NCBI RefSeq assembly: GCF_900188335.1
Contig: NZ_FZOY01000001.1
Coordinates: 806,001 to 870,000 of the forward strand
DNA: 64,000 nucleotides
Source of the DNA: Tropicimonas sediminicola
Lineage (GTDB): Bacteria > Pseudomonadota > Alphaproteobacteria > Rhodobacterales > Rhodobacteraceae
Reading direction: 5' to 3'
The translations under genes were made by a program, and so were the position numbers. Under the pieces are notes generated by a model. It had not been told where the DNA came from, did not search any database, and was given only the letters and a program-made list of their open reading frames with translations. Numbering within the stretch: the first letter of the stretch is position 1; each line of letters begins with the position of its first letter. Below are positions 1 through 7,953 of the stretch, piece after piece.

Positions 1-1
1 C

Positions 2-865
2 GAGGCTTGCACCGGCGCATTTTATTGGCAGCGCCAGTTCGAGGCGCTTGGCCATGAGGTCCGGATCATCGCGCCGCAGCACGTCAAGCCTTTTGGTCGG
101 CGGCAGAAGAATGACCGCAACGATGCCGAGGCCATCGCGATTGCAGTCGTCCAGCCCCGCATGCGGTTCGTGCCGAAGAAAAGTGTCGCCCAGCAGGATG
201 TGCAGACCCTGCATCGGGCGCGGCGGCGCATGGTCAATCACCGAACCGCATTGGTCAGTCAGATGCGTGGCATTTTGCTTGATCGTGGGATCGCCTTCGG
301 GCAGTCGATCACGCGGGCTCGCGCCATGATCTCTCGGATCATCGAAGACGAGAGCAATGAGCTCACGAAGCTTTGCCGCGAGACCCTGTCATCCCTCCTG
401 GCATTGATGGCCGAGATCGACATGCGGGTCCGGGAGTTCGACAGACGCATCGACCAAGTCTACCGGGAGAGTGAGGCCTGTCGCCGGGTGGGGAAGATAC
501 GTGGTGTAGGGCCGAAGACTGCCACTGCCGTCGTTGCCGCGATCGGGGATGGCCGCGACTTCGACAACGGTCGACACATGGCTGCCTGGCTGGGACTGGT
601 CCCGCGCCAGCATTCCAGCGGAAACCGAACAGTCCTGATGGGGATCAGCAAACGTGGCGACCAGCATCTGCGAACTCTGCTGGTCCATGGCGCCCGCGCG
701 GTCGTTCGAACTGCAGTCGGCAAGACGGATCGGTTCAGCCAATGGGTGAATGAGCTCCGGGAGCGCCGCGGGACGAACCGCGCCATCGTGGCCGTCGCCA
801 ACAAGAATGCGCGCATCATCTGGGCACTGCTGGCCAAGAATGAGGAATACCGTCCCGCAACCTGA
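2..865 (+). CDS. IS110-family transposase, 5' end beyond the window
   Basis: This is a DEDD-type recombinase of the IS110/IS1111 family, which moves insertion sequences through a bridge-RNA-guided reaction rather than a DDE transposase mechanism. The frame is open from base 2, so the start codon lies outside the window. Near the visible N-terminus the motif RNDAEAIAIA is the second acidic motif of the RuvC-like domain. After a helical coiled linker the C-terminal transposase_20 domain is clear: an HhH-like GVGPKTATAVVAAIGD, then GLVPRQHSSGNRTVLMGIS and a GDQHLRTLL segment with the serine-bearing core. The reading frame is intact to the TGA at 863-865. Placement in the IS1111 subgroup is from memory of that clade and is less certain than the family. 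Confidence 0.9.
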   Translation, partial: EACTGAFYWQRQFEALGHEVRIIAPQHVKPFGRRQKNDRNDAEAIAIAVVQPRMRFVPKKSVAQQDVQTLHRARRRMVNHRTALVSQMRGILLDRGIAFGQSITRARAMISRIIEDESNELTKLCRETLSSLLALMAEIDMRVREFDRRIDQVYRESEACRRVGKIRGVGPKTATAVVAAIGDGRDFDNGRHMAAWLGLVPRQHSSGNRTVLMGISKRGDQHLRTLLVHGARAVVRTAVGKTDRFSQWVNELRERRGTNRAIVAVANKNARIIWALLAKNEEYRPAT

Positions 866-1048
866 CGCGGAACGGTTCAAGGTGCAGGCGAGAGAGGAAA
901 TGACCCGACCGGACGGTCCCGGTGCATGGAGACCCTGGCTTTTATAAAGGCCTTTGAGGCCGACCATTTGTTGAGGGCCATGCTTCGCGGATTACCCATT
1001 TGGGCGCGCCGACATCGACCGGCGACGCCGGATAGATGTCAGCACCCG
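866..1048. other. Non-coding stretch downstream of the IS110 transposase
   Basis: About 180 bases with no convincing reading frame separate the IS110 transposase from the IS3 remnant. It should contain the right end of the IS110 element. It includes short self-complementary patches such as TTTATAAAGG around 941-950 and CGACCGGCGACGCCGG around 1016-1031. In IS1111-type members the bridge RNA lies in the non-coding end downstream of the transposase, so this is where it would be expected. I cannot fold it or define its borders by eye. Confidence 0.3.
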
Positions 1049-1231
1049 TCATCGATCGGAGGCCGCCTCGAAAAGCTTGCATAGGGAGAGCCGTCCATAG
1101 ATGTAATAGGTCGCATCGCTGACACCGACTGCACGACACGCCGCCCGAACGTCGTTTCCCTCCGCCAGCTTCAGTTCGATCTCGCGCAACAGCTTCAGGA
1201 TGTCTTCGTCCGAATAACGCTTCCGAGCCAT
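1049..1231 (-). pseudogene. IS3-family orfA remnant
   Basis: The start at 1231 gives MARKRYSDEDILKLLREIE and then a helix-turn-helix (VRAACRAVGVSDATYY), the usual N-terminus of IS3-family OrfA, which binds the IS ends. Homology stops after the second tyrosine. The last 17 codons are unrelated, and no orfB (DDE integrase core) follows, so the element is a broken end fragment. An AGGAG lies directly upstream of the ATG. Confidence 0.75.
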
Positions 1232-1286
1232 CTCCTGTCCCCCTTCCTCGGCCAAATTAGTGGCCCAGTTTTAGGGGGCAATGACA
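1065..1286 (-). mobile_element. IS3-family terminal fragment
   Basis: Read on the minus strand, the outer end begins TGTCATTGCCCCC followed by TAAAACTGGG, a typical IS3-family terminal repeat, and runs into the orfA start. The outermost base is about 1286. Tail-gene coding sequence resumes immediately beyond it. The inner end is lost somewhere near 1065-1105, where orfA homology stops. The fragment marks a past insertion followed by deletion. Confidence 0.65.
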
Positions 1287-3036
1287 ACCCTATCCGTTCT
1301 TTCCCGAACTGACCGATGTCTGGAGCGATGGCGAGAACTGGCGGCTGGGGCACTGGCTCACCGGCCGGCTCGGCTCCGCGTCGCTGGCCGCGCTGGTGCG
1401 CGATCTCTGCCTCCGGGCCGGGCTGACCGCCGATCAGATCGATGTCTCCGGTCTCTGGGGCGCCGTCGAGGGCTATGCCGTCACCGGGATCGAAGCGCCG
1501 CGCAATGCGTTGACCACGCTGGGACGGCATTTCGGCTTCGATGCGGTGGAGAGCGAAGGTGTCATCCGGTTCTTCATGCGGGGCCGTGCCGCGGTGGCGA
1601 CGCTGACCCTCGACGATCTGGTGGCCGCGGAGAGCGGCGAGCCGATCGAACTGACCCGCGCCCAGGAGACGGAACTGCCGCAGGCGCTCAAATGGAGCGT
1701 GACGCGGGCAGATGAGGATTATGACGCGGTGGTGGTCGAGGCGCGTCGCATCACTGTGGAGTCCTCGCGGATCAGCAGCGAGTCCTTCCCCATGGCGGTG
1801 CCGGCAGAGGAGGCGGAACGGCGTTGCCGGCGCGCGCTGATGGAGGCATGGGTCGGACGGGAGACGGCGAGCTTCCGGCTCCCGCCCTCCCGGCTCGCGC
1901 TGGATCCGACAGATGTGATCTGGCTCGATCATGACGGCAGGCTCACCGAATACCGCCTGACCTCCGTCGCTGATGGCGAGGCGCGCAATGTCGAGGTGAT
2001 CCGGCAGGATCGCGCCACCGCGACCCTCGCACCAGGCACGCCGCGAAGATCGACCCCGGAAGTGCCGGTGGTGTTCGGCGAGCCGGAGGTCGCCCTGCTC
2101 GATCTGCCGCAGATCTCCGAGGATGTCGCCCCGCATCGGCCGCTCGTCGCCGCTTTCTCTGCGCCATGGCCGGGCGAGATCGCGGTCTGGCGTTCCGCAT
2201 CCGGGGATGGCTTCGAATGGCTGACCGGCGTCACGTTTCCCGCGCAGATGGGCGTTCTGGTGTCCGATCTCTGGTCCGGCCCGGTGTCGCGTTTCGACCA
2301 TGGCAATGAGCTGATCGTGGACCTGAGGTCCGGCACGCTCGGCTCGGTCACCGACCTCGCTCTCTTTGCCGGGGCGAATGCCTTTGCCGTAGAGTCCGCG
2401 GCCGGCGTCTGGGAGATCGTCCAGGCGGGCACGGCGGAGCTTCTGGCGGAAGGGCGGTACCGACTCACGCGGCTGCTGCGCGGCCAACGCGGCACCGAAC
2501 ATGCCATCGGCAATCCGGCACCGGCCGGGGCGCGGGTGGCCGTGCTGGATACGAGCCTCGCGGCCCTGCCGGTCTCGGAGGCGGAACTGGGCATCGCCTG
2601 GAACTGGCGTGTCGGCCCGGCGAGCCATCCCGTTTCCGGCGACACCTACGTGGCGGAGAGCTTCACGCCCACCGGCGCTGGGCTGCGGCCGTTCTCTGTC
2701 GCGCATGTCGAGCAGCCCTGGCGCACGCCGAGGACACCCGGCGATCTGACCATCCTCTGGGTGCGGCGATCGCGGGCACTCTCGGCCGACAACTGGACCG
2801 CGCTCGAGGTTCCGATGTCCGAGCAGATAGAAGCCTACGAGGTGGAGATCCGCGACGGGGCGAGCGTGAAACGGACCCTGTCGGCCAACACCACCAGTGC
2901 CCTCTACACCGCCGCACAGCAGACCGCCGATTGGGGGGCGTTGCTCGGGCCGGGCGACAGCCTCGCCATCCGCATCTACCAGCTTTCCGCCCTGGTGGGC
3001 CGGGGAGCGCCCAAGACTGAAACGCTCTATTTCTAG
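1285..3036 (+). pseudogene. GTA/phage tail (host-specificity) protein, 5'-truncated
   Basis: The frame is open from the codon after the TGA at 1282-1284, at the IS3 terminus, and continues for about 580 codons. WRLGHWLTGRLGSASLAALV and the following beta-rich segment match the C-terminal part of gp15-type proteins of Rhodobacter gene transfer agents, the megatron or host-specificity tail protein. The GTA TIM-barrel domain that should precede it is missing. A later segment (LLAEGRYRLTRLLRGQRGTE) is the conserved tail-protein motif. An internal ATG at 1396 would give 546 residues, but no ribosome-binding site is evident there. I read this as a tail gene whose 5' half was removed by the IS event. 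It lies 12 nt upstream of the DUF2793 gene, as in many roseobacterial GTA-like clusters. Confidence 0.75.
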
Positions 3037-3048
3037 AAGGCTCAGCCC

Positions 3049-4167
3049 ATGTCCGATGCCACCACGAACCTCCTGCTGCCCTATCTGCTGGCCAGCCAGG
3101 CACAGAAACACGTCACCCTGAACGAGTCCCTCCGGCTGCTCGACGGGCTGGTGCATCTCTCCGTGCGCGGCACGGCCAGAACCGAACCGCCCTCCGATCC
3201 TGCAGACGGTGACCGCTTTCTGATTGCGTCAGGTGCGAGCGGAGAGTGGTCCGGATGGGACGGCAGTATCGCCTATTGTGTCGATGGTGTGTGGTTACGT
3301 CTGGCGCCACGGCCGGGCTGGCGGGTGTGGATTGAGGAGTTCGACGGATCAGCAAACTCTCCGGGGGAGAGTTTGCCCGGAGAACGGGTGCTGCTGGTCT
3401 GGGATGGCGCGGCCTGGGTGAGCATCCTGCCCACCGCGCTGCAGAACCTCTCCCTGCTTGGGATCGGCACCGAGGCGGACACGTCCAATCCCTTCTCGGC
3501 GAAACTGAACGCGGCACTCTGGACGGCGCTGGGCGCGGCCGAGGGCGGGACCGGTGATCTCTACTACACCATGAACAAGGAAGCCTCCGGCGACGATTTG
3601 GGGCTCACCCTCCAGACGGGCTATGTGACGAAGGCACTGCTCGGTCTCCTTGGCTCCGATGATTTCCGGCTCGCGGTCTCGGACGATGGCAGCACCTTCT
3701 TCGACGCGTTCAGTGTCGATCGGCTCAGCGGCATCGTCGATCAGCCGCGCCTTCCCCGCTTCAAGGGCTACACCAACTACGACAACTACGTCGGCGTCGA
3801 CACCTGGACAAAACTTGCAATCAACAACACCGACTACAACGACCAGTCCGCCTTCGACGCGACCAACAACTATTTCGTTGCGCCGGCGGATGGCACGTAT
3901 CTCTTCGGTGCCACGCTCTTGTTCAAGACGAATGGCAGCACATCCTCCCGGATGCGTGGGCGGCTGATGCGGAACGGCTCGACCGAGATCAGGGGCTCCT
4001 TCGGCGAGATCTCCGGCGCTCATGTCTCCGAAGCGACCGCGCTCTGGCTCCAGACCATGGTGGCGCTCAGCGCAGGCGATACTGTCGAGCTTCAGGCGTA
4101 TTTCCGGGCGGCGGATGGGTATTTCTCAGCGGATCACACGTCGTTCTGGGGCACGAAGATCGGGTGA
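3049..4167 (+). CDS. DUF2793 tail-associated protein with C1q-like C-terminus
   Basis: The N-terminal 130 residues are a clear DUF2793 domain: LLPYLLASQAQKHVTLNES, then DGDRFLIASGASGEWSGWDG, and WRVWIEEF. This family follows the tail genes of rhodobacterial GTAs and prophages. The middle (about 140-235) is variable. The last 135 residues (about residues 235-372), ending with FWGTKI, read like a C1q/TNF-type jelly roll, with alternating beta strands around YFVAPADGTYLFGATLLF and VALSAGDTVELQAYF. Such heads are used for receptor or carbohydrate binding at phage tail tips. An AGAAGG precedes the ATG. The gene seems intact, but its partner upstream is broken, so it may be orphaned. The C1q call is by motif and less certain than DUF2793. 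Confidence 0.8.
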   Translation: MSDATTNLLLPYLLASQAQKHVTLNESLRLLDGLVHLSVRGTARTEPPSDPADGDRFLIASGASGEWSGWDGSIAYCVDGVWLRLAPRPGWRVWIEEFDGSANSPGESLPGERVLLVWDGAAWVSILPTALQNLSLLGIGTEADTSNPFSAKLNAALWTALGAAEGGTGDLYYTMNKEASGDDLGLTLQTGYVTKALLGLLGSDDFRLAVSDDGSTFFDAFSVDRLSGIVDQPRLPRFKGYTNYDNYVGVDTWTKLAINNTDYNDQSAFDATNNYFVAPADGTYLFGATLLFKTNGSTSSRMRGRLMRNGSTEIRGSFGEISGAHVSEATALWLQTMVALSAGDTVELQAYFRAADGYFSADHTSFWGTKIG

Positions 4168-4293
4168 CTATCCGGGAACATATGGCATCCCACCAACAAT
4201 CGAAACAGAACACAAGTATCTAGCAAATCTATCTTTCAGGCCGTCTGATGCGCCCATTTTGATCGGAAAGAATCTGACGGGAACCTTTTTTGG

Positions 4294-5232
4294 TCAGCGA
4301 GCCATCGTCTCGCTCGGCAGCTCACCAAACATGGAACGATAGGCTCGGGCAAACTGGCCGCTGCTCAGGAAACCATGTTTGATGGCGATGTCCTTTACGG
4401 ACTGTCCCACTCGTTCTGACTTGAGCAAAAATTCCCGGCTGTAGGTCAGACGCGTTCGGTACAGGTAATCTCCGGGCGAGACGCCCTGGACCTCGGAGAA
4501 TGCCTGATGCAGCCGTGACTTGTTGACACCCGCGGCCTGGCACAGATCTGCAATTGATAAATTGGCATGGCCGGCCTGCCGGATCGCGTCCATTGCGTCT
4601 CTGACGATCTTCAAGTCACTGCGGTTTGCGACCAGGTGGCATGTATCTAGATCATCCATTTGGATCATCCAGTCTGCAATGGCAGATACCATGTCAGTTT
4701 CAATCGTACGCGGCATGCTCTGAAAATGATCTCCCGACGCGGAAACAGGTGAAGCCGCAATCGCCTTTGACAGGATTGAAATCAACTGTCGCCGGTGCTT
4801 TGCAGGGACGTCCATCTTTTTTTGTGAAGGTGCGCGTATCTGGTATTCTCCTCCGGTCAGAGCGGCCGCCGCGCTGGCCAAAACCGACCGGCGCACTCCG
4901 ACGGTCACGGCATCCCGTTGCTCCGTGACGGTGTCATATTCCTGAGTGCCATCGAGCTGGAACACGCTGTTCGGCTTGGCGGCCATGCCATTAAGAAGAT
5001 AGTCGCCTGCCCATGAAATCGGGACGAGAAAGCCAACCCATTGCGGCTCGGGCACCATGGTCCAGATCGACCGCGCGCCCGTCTTGAAGCGGACAATGAA
5101 ACTTTCGCGCCCTCGGACGTCGATGCTGGAAAGACCGAGGTCACCGGGCTCCAACTGAACGAGCACGGACTCCTCCACTGGGAGCCGTGACAAGTAGTCG
5201 TAGAAAGGTGTCCGATCTTTCCAATCGACCAT
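4294..5232 (-). CDS. AraC-family transcriptional regulator
   Basis: A 312-residue DNA-binding activator-type protein. The C-terminal third has the two helix-turn-helix motifs of AraC/XylS proteins: LSIADLCQAAGVNKSRLHQAF and VKDIAIKHGFLSSGQFARAYRSMFGELPS. The N-terminal 200 residues form a cupin-like sensing region with no recognised ligand motif. It is the only regulator next to the plus-strand envelope cluster starting at 5452. The 219-base gap between them carries a 15-bp direct repeat that could be its operator. I infer that it controls the porin and amidohydrolase genes; the inducer is unknown. Confidence 0.9.
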   Translation of the reverse strand: MVDWKDRTPFYDYLSRLPVEESVLVQLEPGDLGLSSIDVRGRESFIVRFKTGARSIWTMVPEPQWVGFLVPISWAGDYLLNGMAAKPNSVFQLDGTQEYDTVTEQRDAVTVGVRRSVLASAAAALTGGEYQIRAPSQKKMDVPAKHRRQLISILSKAIAASPVSASGDHFQSMPRTIETDMVSAIADWMIQMDDLDTCHLVANRSDLKIVRDAMDAIRQAGHANLSIADLCQAAGVNKSRLHQAFSEVQGVSPGDYLYRTRLTYSREFLLKSERVGQSVKDIAIKHGFLSSGQFARAYRSMFGELPSETMAR

Positions 5233-5276
5233 GTCTCATCCTGCAAGCGCACGTTCTCGTAACAATAGCATGTTCC

Positions 5277-5333
5277 GGATGATTTGCACCTTGGTTTGAT
5301 GCCCTGCCCAAGGCGACTGGATGATTTGCACCT
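5277..5333. promoter_or_regulatory. Pair of 15-bp direct repeats between the AraC gene and the porin gene
   Basis: GGATGATTTGCACCT occurs at 5277-5291 and again, perfectly, at 5319-5333. The copies start 42 bp apart, four turns of B-DNA, so both would face the same side of the helix. This is the arrangement expected of an AraC-type activator with tandem half-sites. They lie about 120-175 bp upstream of the 5452 start and just upstream of the regulator start at 5232. Confidence 0.55.
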
Positions 5334-5451
5334 CGATTCCTGTTCGTGGCCCACCGTTGCTCTGACATCCTTTGATAATTCCCTCCGCGCGGAGGTAGCC
5401 AGAGAAAGACACAAGACTTGTCAACCAATTAAGCTTCAGTGGGAAACCATC

Positions 5452-6267
5452 ATGCATCGATCGAAACGCCTAGAGACGAAGCTCGCATCGCGCTTGATGA
5501 CGTCTTGCTTTTTTGCAATGTCTTCGTCTTTGGCCTTCGCGGATGCGGATCTCGCCAAGCAGCTTTCGAACCCCGTGGCGAGCTTGATTAGCGTCCCGTT
5601 CCAGTTCAACTACGACGACGGCATCGGCCAGAACGACACCTCGCGCCGGACGCTGCTGATCGAGCCGGTCTTTCCGTTCGACATCGGAGAGAACTGGAAC
5701 CTCATTTCGCGGACGATCATTCCCCTTGTCGACATCGAGGCTCCGGCGCCGGGGCTCGACGACATTTCGGGGCTGGGAGACATCCAGCAGTCCCTTTTCT
5801 TCTCCCCCAAGCAGCCTGTTGGCGGGTGGATCCTTGGCTTCGGTCCGATCGCCCTCTTGCCAACGGCAACCGACGACGCGCTTTCCAGCAAGCAGTTTGG
5901 CCTTGGTCCGACCGCCGTTGCGCTTCGGCAGGCAAACGGCTGGACGTTCGGCGGGCTGGTCAACCACATCTGGGGCATCAACGAACCGGATGATCGCGAG
6001 CAATACAACACGACCTTCGTGCAGCCCTTCCTGACCTATACGACGCCGGATGCGTGGACCTTCTCGTTGAACACGGAATCCACCTACGACTGGAACGCCG
6101 AAGAATGGAGTGTTCCGGTCAATGCCGGCGTCAGCAAGCTCGTAACCTTTGGCAAGCAACCAATCAGCTTCCAGCTCGCAGGCCGGCGCTATCTCGATGT
6201 CGATGGAAACGAGAACGGTCCCGATTGGGGGGCGCGTTTCAACGTGACTTTCCTTTTCCCGAAATAG
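5452..6267 (+). CDS. Outer-membrane porin-like transporter protein (MetA_deg-like)
   Basis: A 271-residue protein with a signal peptide ending near LAFADA (about residue 31), chosen because the longer upstream frame has no signal sequence. The mature part is a run of amphipathic beta strands with conserved patches PVASLISVPFQFNYDDG, NWNLISRTIIPLV and GLGDIQQSLFFSPK. It ends in a typical outer-membrane C-terminal strand (FNVTFLFPK). This matches the proteobacterial family annotated as transporter or phenol-degradation MetA-like porin. It opens the plus-strand cluster, 57 nt before the first amidohydrolase, and would admit the hydrolase substrate to the periplasm. No strong Shine-Dalgarno is visible, only GTGGGA about 12 nt upstream. 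Confidence 0.8.
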   Translation: MHRSKRLETKLASRLMTSCFFAMSSSLAFADADLAKQLSNPVASLISVPFQFNYDDGIGQNDTSRRTLLIEPVFPFDIGENWNLISRTIIPLVDIEAPAPGLDDISGLGDIQQSLFFSPKQPVGGWILGFGPIALLPTATDDALSSKQFGLGPTAVALRQANGWTFGGLVNHIWGINEPDDREQYNTTFVQPFLTYTTPDAWTFSLNTESTYDWNAEEWSVPVNAGVSKLVTFGKQPISFQLAGRRYLDVDGNENGPDWGARFNVTFLFPK

Positions 6268-6323
6268 ACCGGCGGAGACACCTCCGGCGATCCTTAAAAA
6301 CCCGTTAGTGGAGACTTTTCAGA

Positions 6324-7871
6324 ATGCGCAAGAATTCCACCGCTCTCCTGCTTCTCGCGTCCCTTGCCTTTCCCACTGGGGCCTATGCACAGTCCTTTGA
6401 CCTTGTCATCGCGGGCGGTCGGGTGATGGACCCCGAAACCGGCTTCGATGCCGTTGCCAACGTTGGCATCAACAATGGCTTCATCACCGAGATCACCGAC
6501 CAGGAACTCGAAGGCGCGCGGGTGATCGACGCCACCGGCCACGTGGTCGCCCCCGGTTTCATCGACTACCACTCACATGCTCAGTCCGAGTTCGGGCACA
6601 AGCTCTATGTTCGGGATGGCGTGACCACGCCGCTGGACCTGGAGGTGGGCGCGTTCCCGGTCAAGAACTTCTATGAATATTGGGACGGAAAGTCCTTCGT
6701 GAACTACGGGACCAACGTTGCGCATGTCGGCGCGCGTGTGGCGGTGCTCGACGGGCAGGAACCGGACGGACGTGTTCTCTACAGTCCGGCCCTCGGGGCA
6801 GCCATGCAGGACGGAGCGAAGTTCAAGACGAAGACCTTCGATCCGCTTGATGAGGGCGCGATCATCGAGGCGATCGAAACGGAGCTGAAGCAAGGTGGGA
6901 TCGGAATTGCCTATCCCATCGGGTACTACACCGTGGTTGGCAGCCCGGAACTCATGGGCGTTACCAGCTTGGCTGCCAAATACGATGTGCCAATCACCAC
7001 GCATGTCCGGTATCTGGCCCAAATCCCGCCCAGCGGCTTCATGGGCATCACGGAGATGCTGACCATTGCGCGCGAGAACAACGTGCCGATGCTGATCCAC
7101 CATGTGCAGAGCAACTGTCTTGGTCTGACAAAGCAATGCCTTGACCTGATCGACTCGGCCCGGGCCAACGGCCAGAAGGTGGTTGGCGAGTTCTACCCCT
7201 ATCAATATGCCGGCACCTATGTGGATGCCGATTACAATGCGCCGGGTTTCGAAGAGCGGATGGGCATTCAGGCTTCGGACTACAAGCTGGCGGCGACGGG
7301 CGAACCGCTGACGAACGAGGAATTCGATCGTCTGCGCAAGGAAGCGCCCGGAACCGATCTGCTGATGTACACCATGAAGCAGGAATACATCGACGAAGCC
7401 TTCGCCCGGCCGGGCGTGATCGTCGGATCGGACGGGATGCCGTGGATCATCACTGACGATGACGGGAACAAGCTTGGCTTTACCGCAACGTTCGACACGC
7501 CCTACGGCAAGGCGAACGGACACGCCCGCGGCGCAGGAACCCACGCGAAGATCCTGCGCATGGTGCGTGAGGAAGGGACGGTCTCGTTGATGGATGCCAT
7601 CTCCAAGATGAGCTACGAGCCGGCCTTGTTCCTTGAAGACCATGTGCCCCAAATGAAGATCCGCGGGCGCGTTCAGGAGGGCTCGGCCGCCGACATCACG
7701 ATCTTCGATCCCGAGACGGTGACCGATAACTCGACCCCCAAGATCGGCGAGAACTCTCTGCCCTCTACCGGCATTCCCTATGTCGTCGTGAATGGACAGG
7801 TCGTGGTGGACGACTCGGTCGTGCAGAACATTCCAGCGGGAGTTGCCATCCGGAATGCGCTCGCAAACTGA
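6324..7871 (+). CDS. Exported amidohydrolase, N-acyl-D-amino-acid deacylase-like
   Basis: A 515-residue metal-dependent hydrolase with a signal peptide (about residues 1-22, ending AYAQ), so it acts in the periplasm. It has the composite domain FDLVIAGGRVMDPETGF at the start and ITIFDPETVTDNSTP with VVVNGQVV at the end. The metal ligands read by eye are H83 and H85 (DYHSHAQ), H227 (ITTHVRY), H259 or H260 (LIHHVQ) and D370 (GSDGMPW). Their spacing follows D-aminoacylases. E107 sits where D-aminoacylase has its bridging cysteine. The expected reaction is hydrolysis of an N-acyl amino acid or related amide; the substrate is not known. GGAGA precedes the ATG by about 9 nt. Confidence 0.85.
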   Translation: MRKNSTALLLLASLAFPTGAYAQSFDLVIAGGRVMDPETGFDAVANVGINNGFITEITDQELEGARVIDATGHVVAPGFIDYHSHAQSEFGHKLYVRDGVTTPLDLEVGAFPVKNFYEYWDGKSFVNYGTNVAHVGARVAVLDGQEPDGRVLYSPALGAAMQDGAKFKTKTFDPLDEGAIIEAIETELKQGGIGIAYPIGYYTVVGSPELMGVTSLAAKYDVPITTHVRYLAQIPPSGFMGITEMLTIARENNVPMLIHHVQSNCLGLTKQCLDLIDSARANGQKVVGEFYPYQYAGTYVDADYNAPGFEERMGIQASDYKLAATGEPLTNEEFDRLRKEAPGTDLLMYTMKQEYIDEAFARPGVIVGSDGMPWIITDDDGNKLGFTATFDTPYGKANGHARGAGTHAKILRMVREEGTVSLMDAISKMSYEPALFLEDHVPQMKIRGRVQEGSAADITIFDPETVTDNSTPKIGENSLPSTGIPYVVVNGQVVVDDSVVQNIPAGVAIRNALAN

Positions 7872-7953
7872 AAAAGTTGACTGAAACACCTTCTCCCTGG
7901 TCGAGCATTGGCTTGGCCGGGGATCCCGCGTTTTTCGACAGGGAGAAAAGATC

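Noticed and set aside
1195-3156. 653-codon minus-strand frame across the tail gene
   Set aside because: Shadow of the plus-strand tail gene; low-complexity Arg/Gly/His-rich product with no motif.
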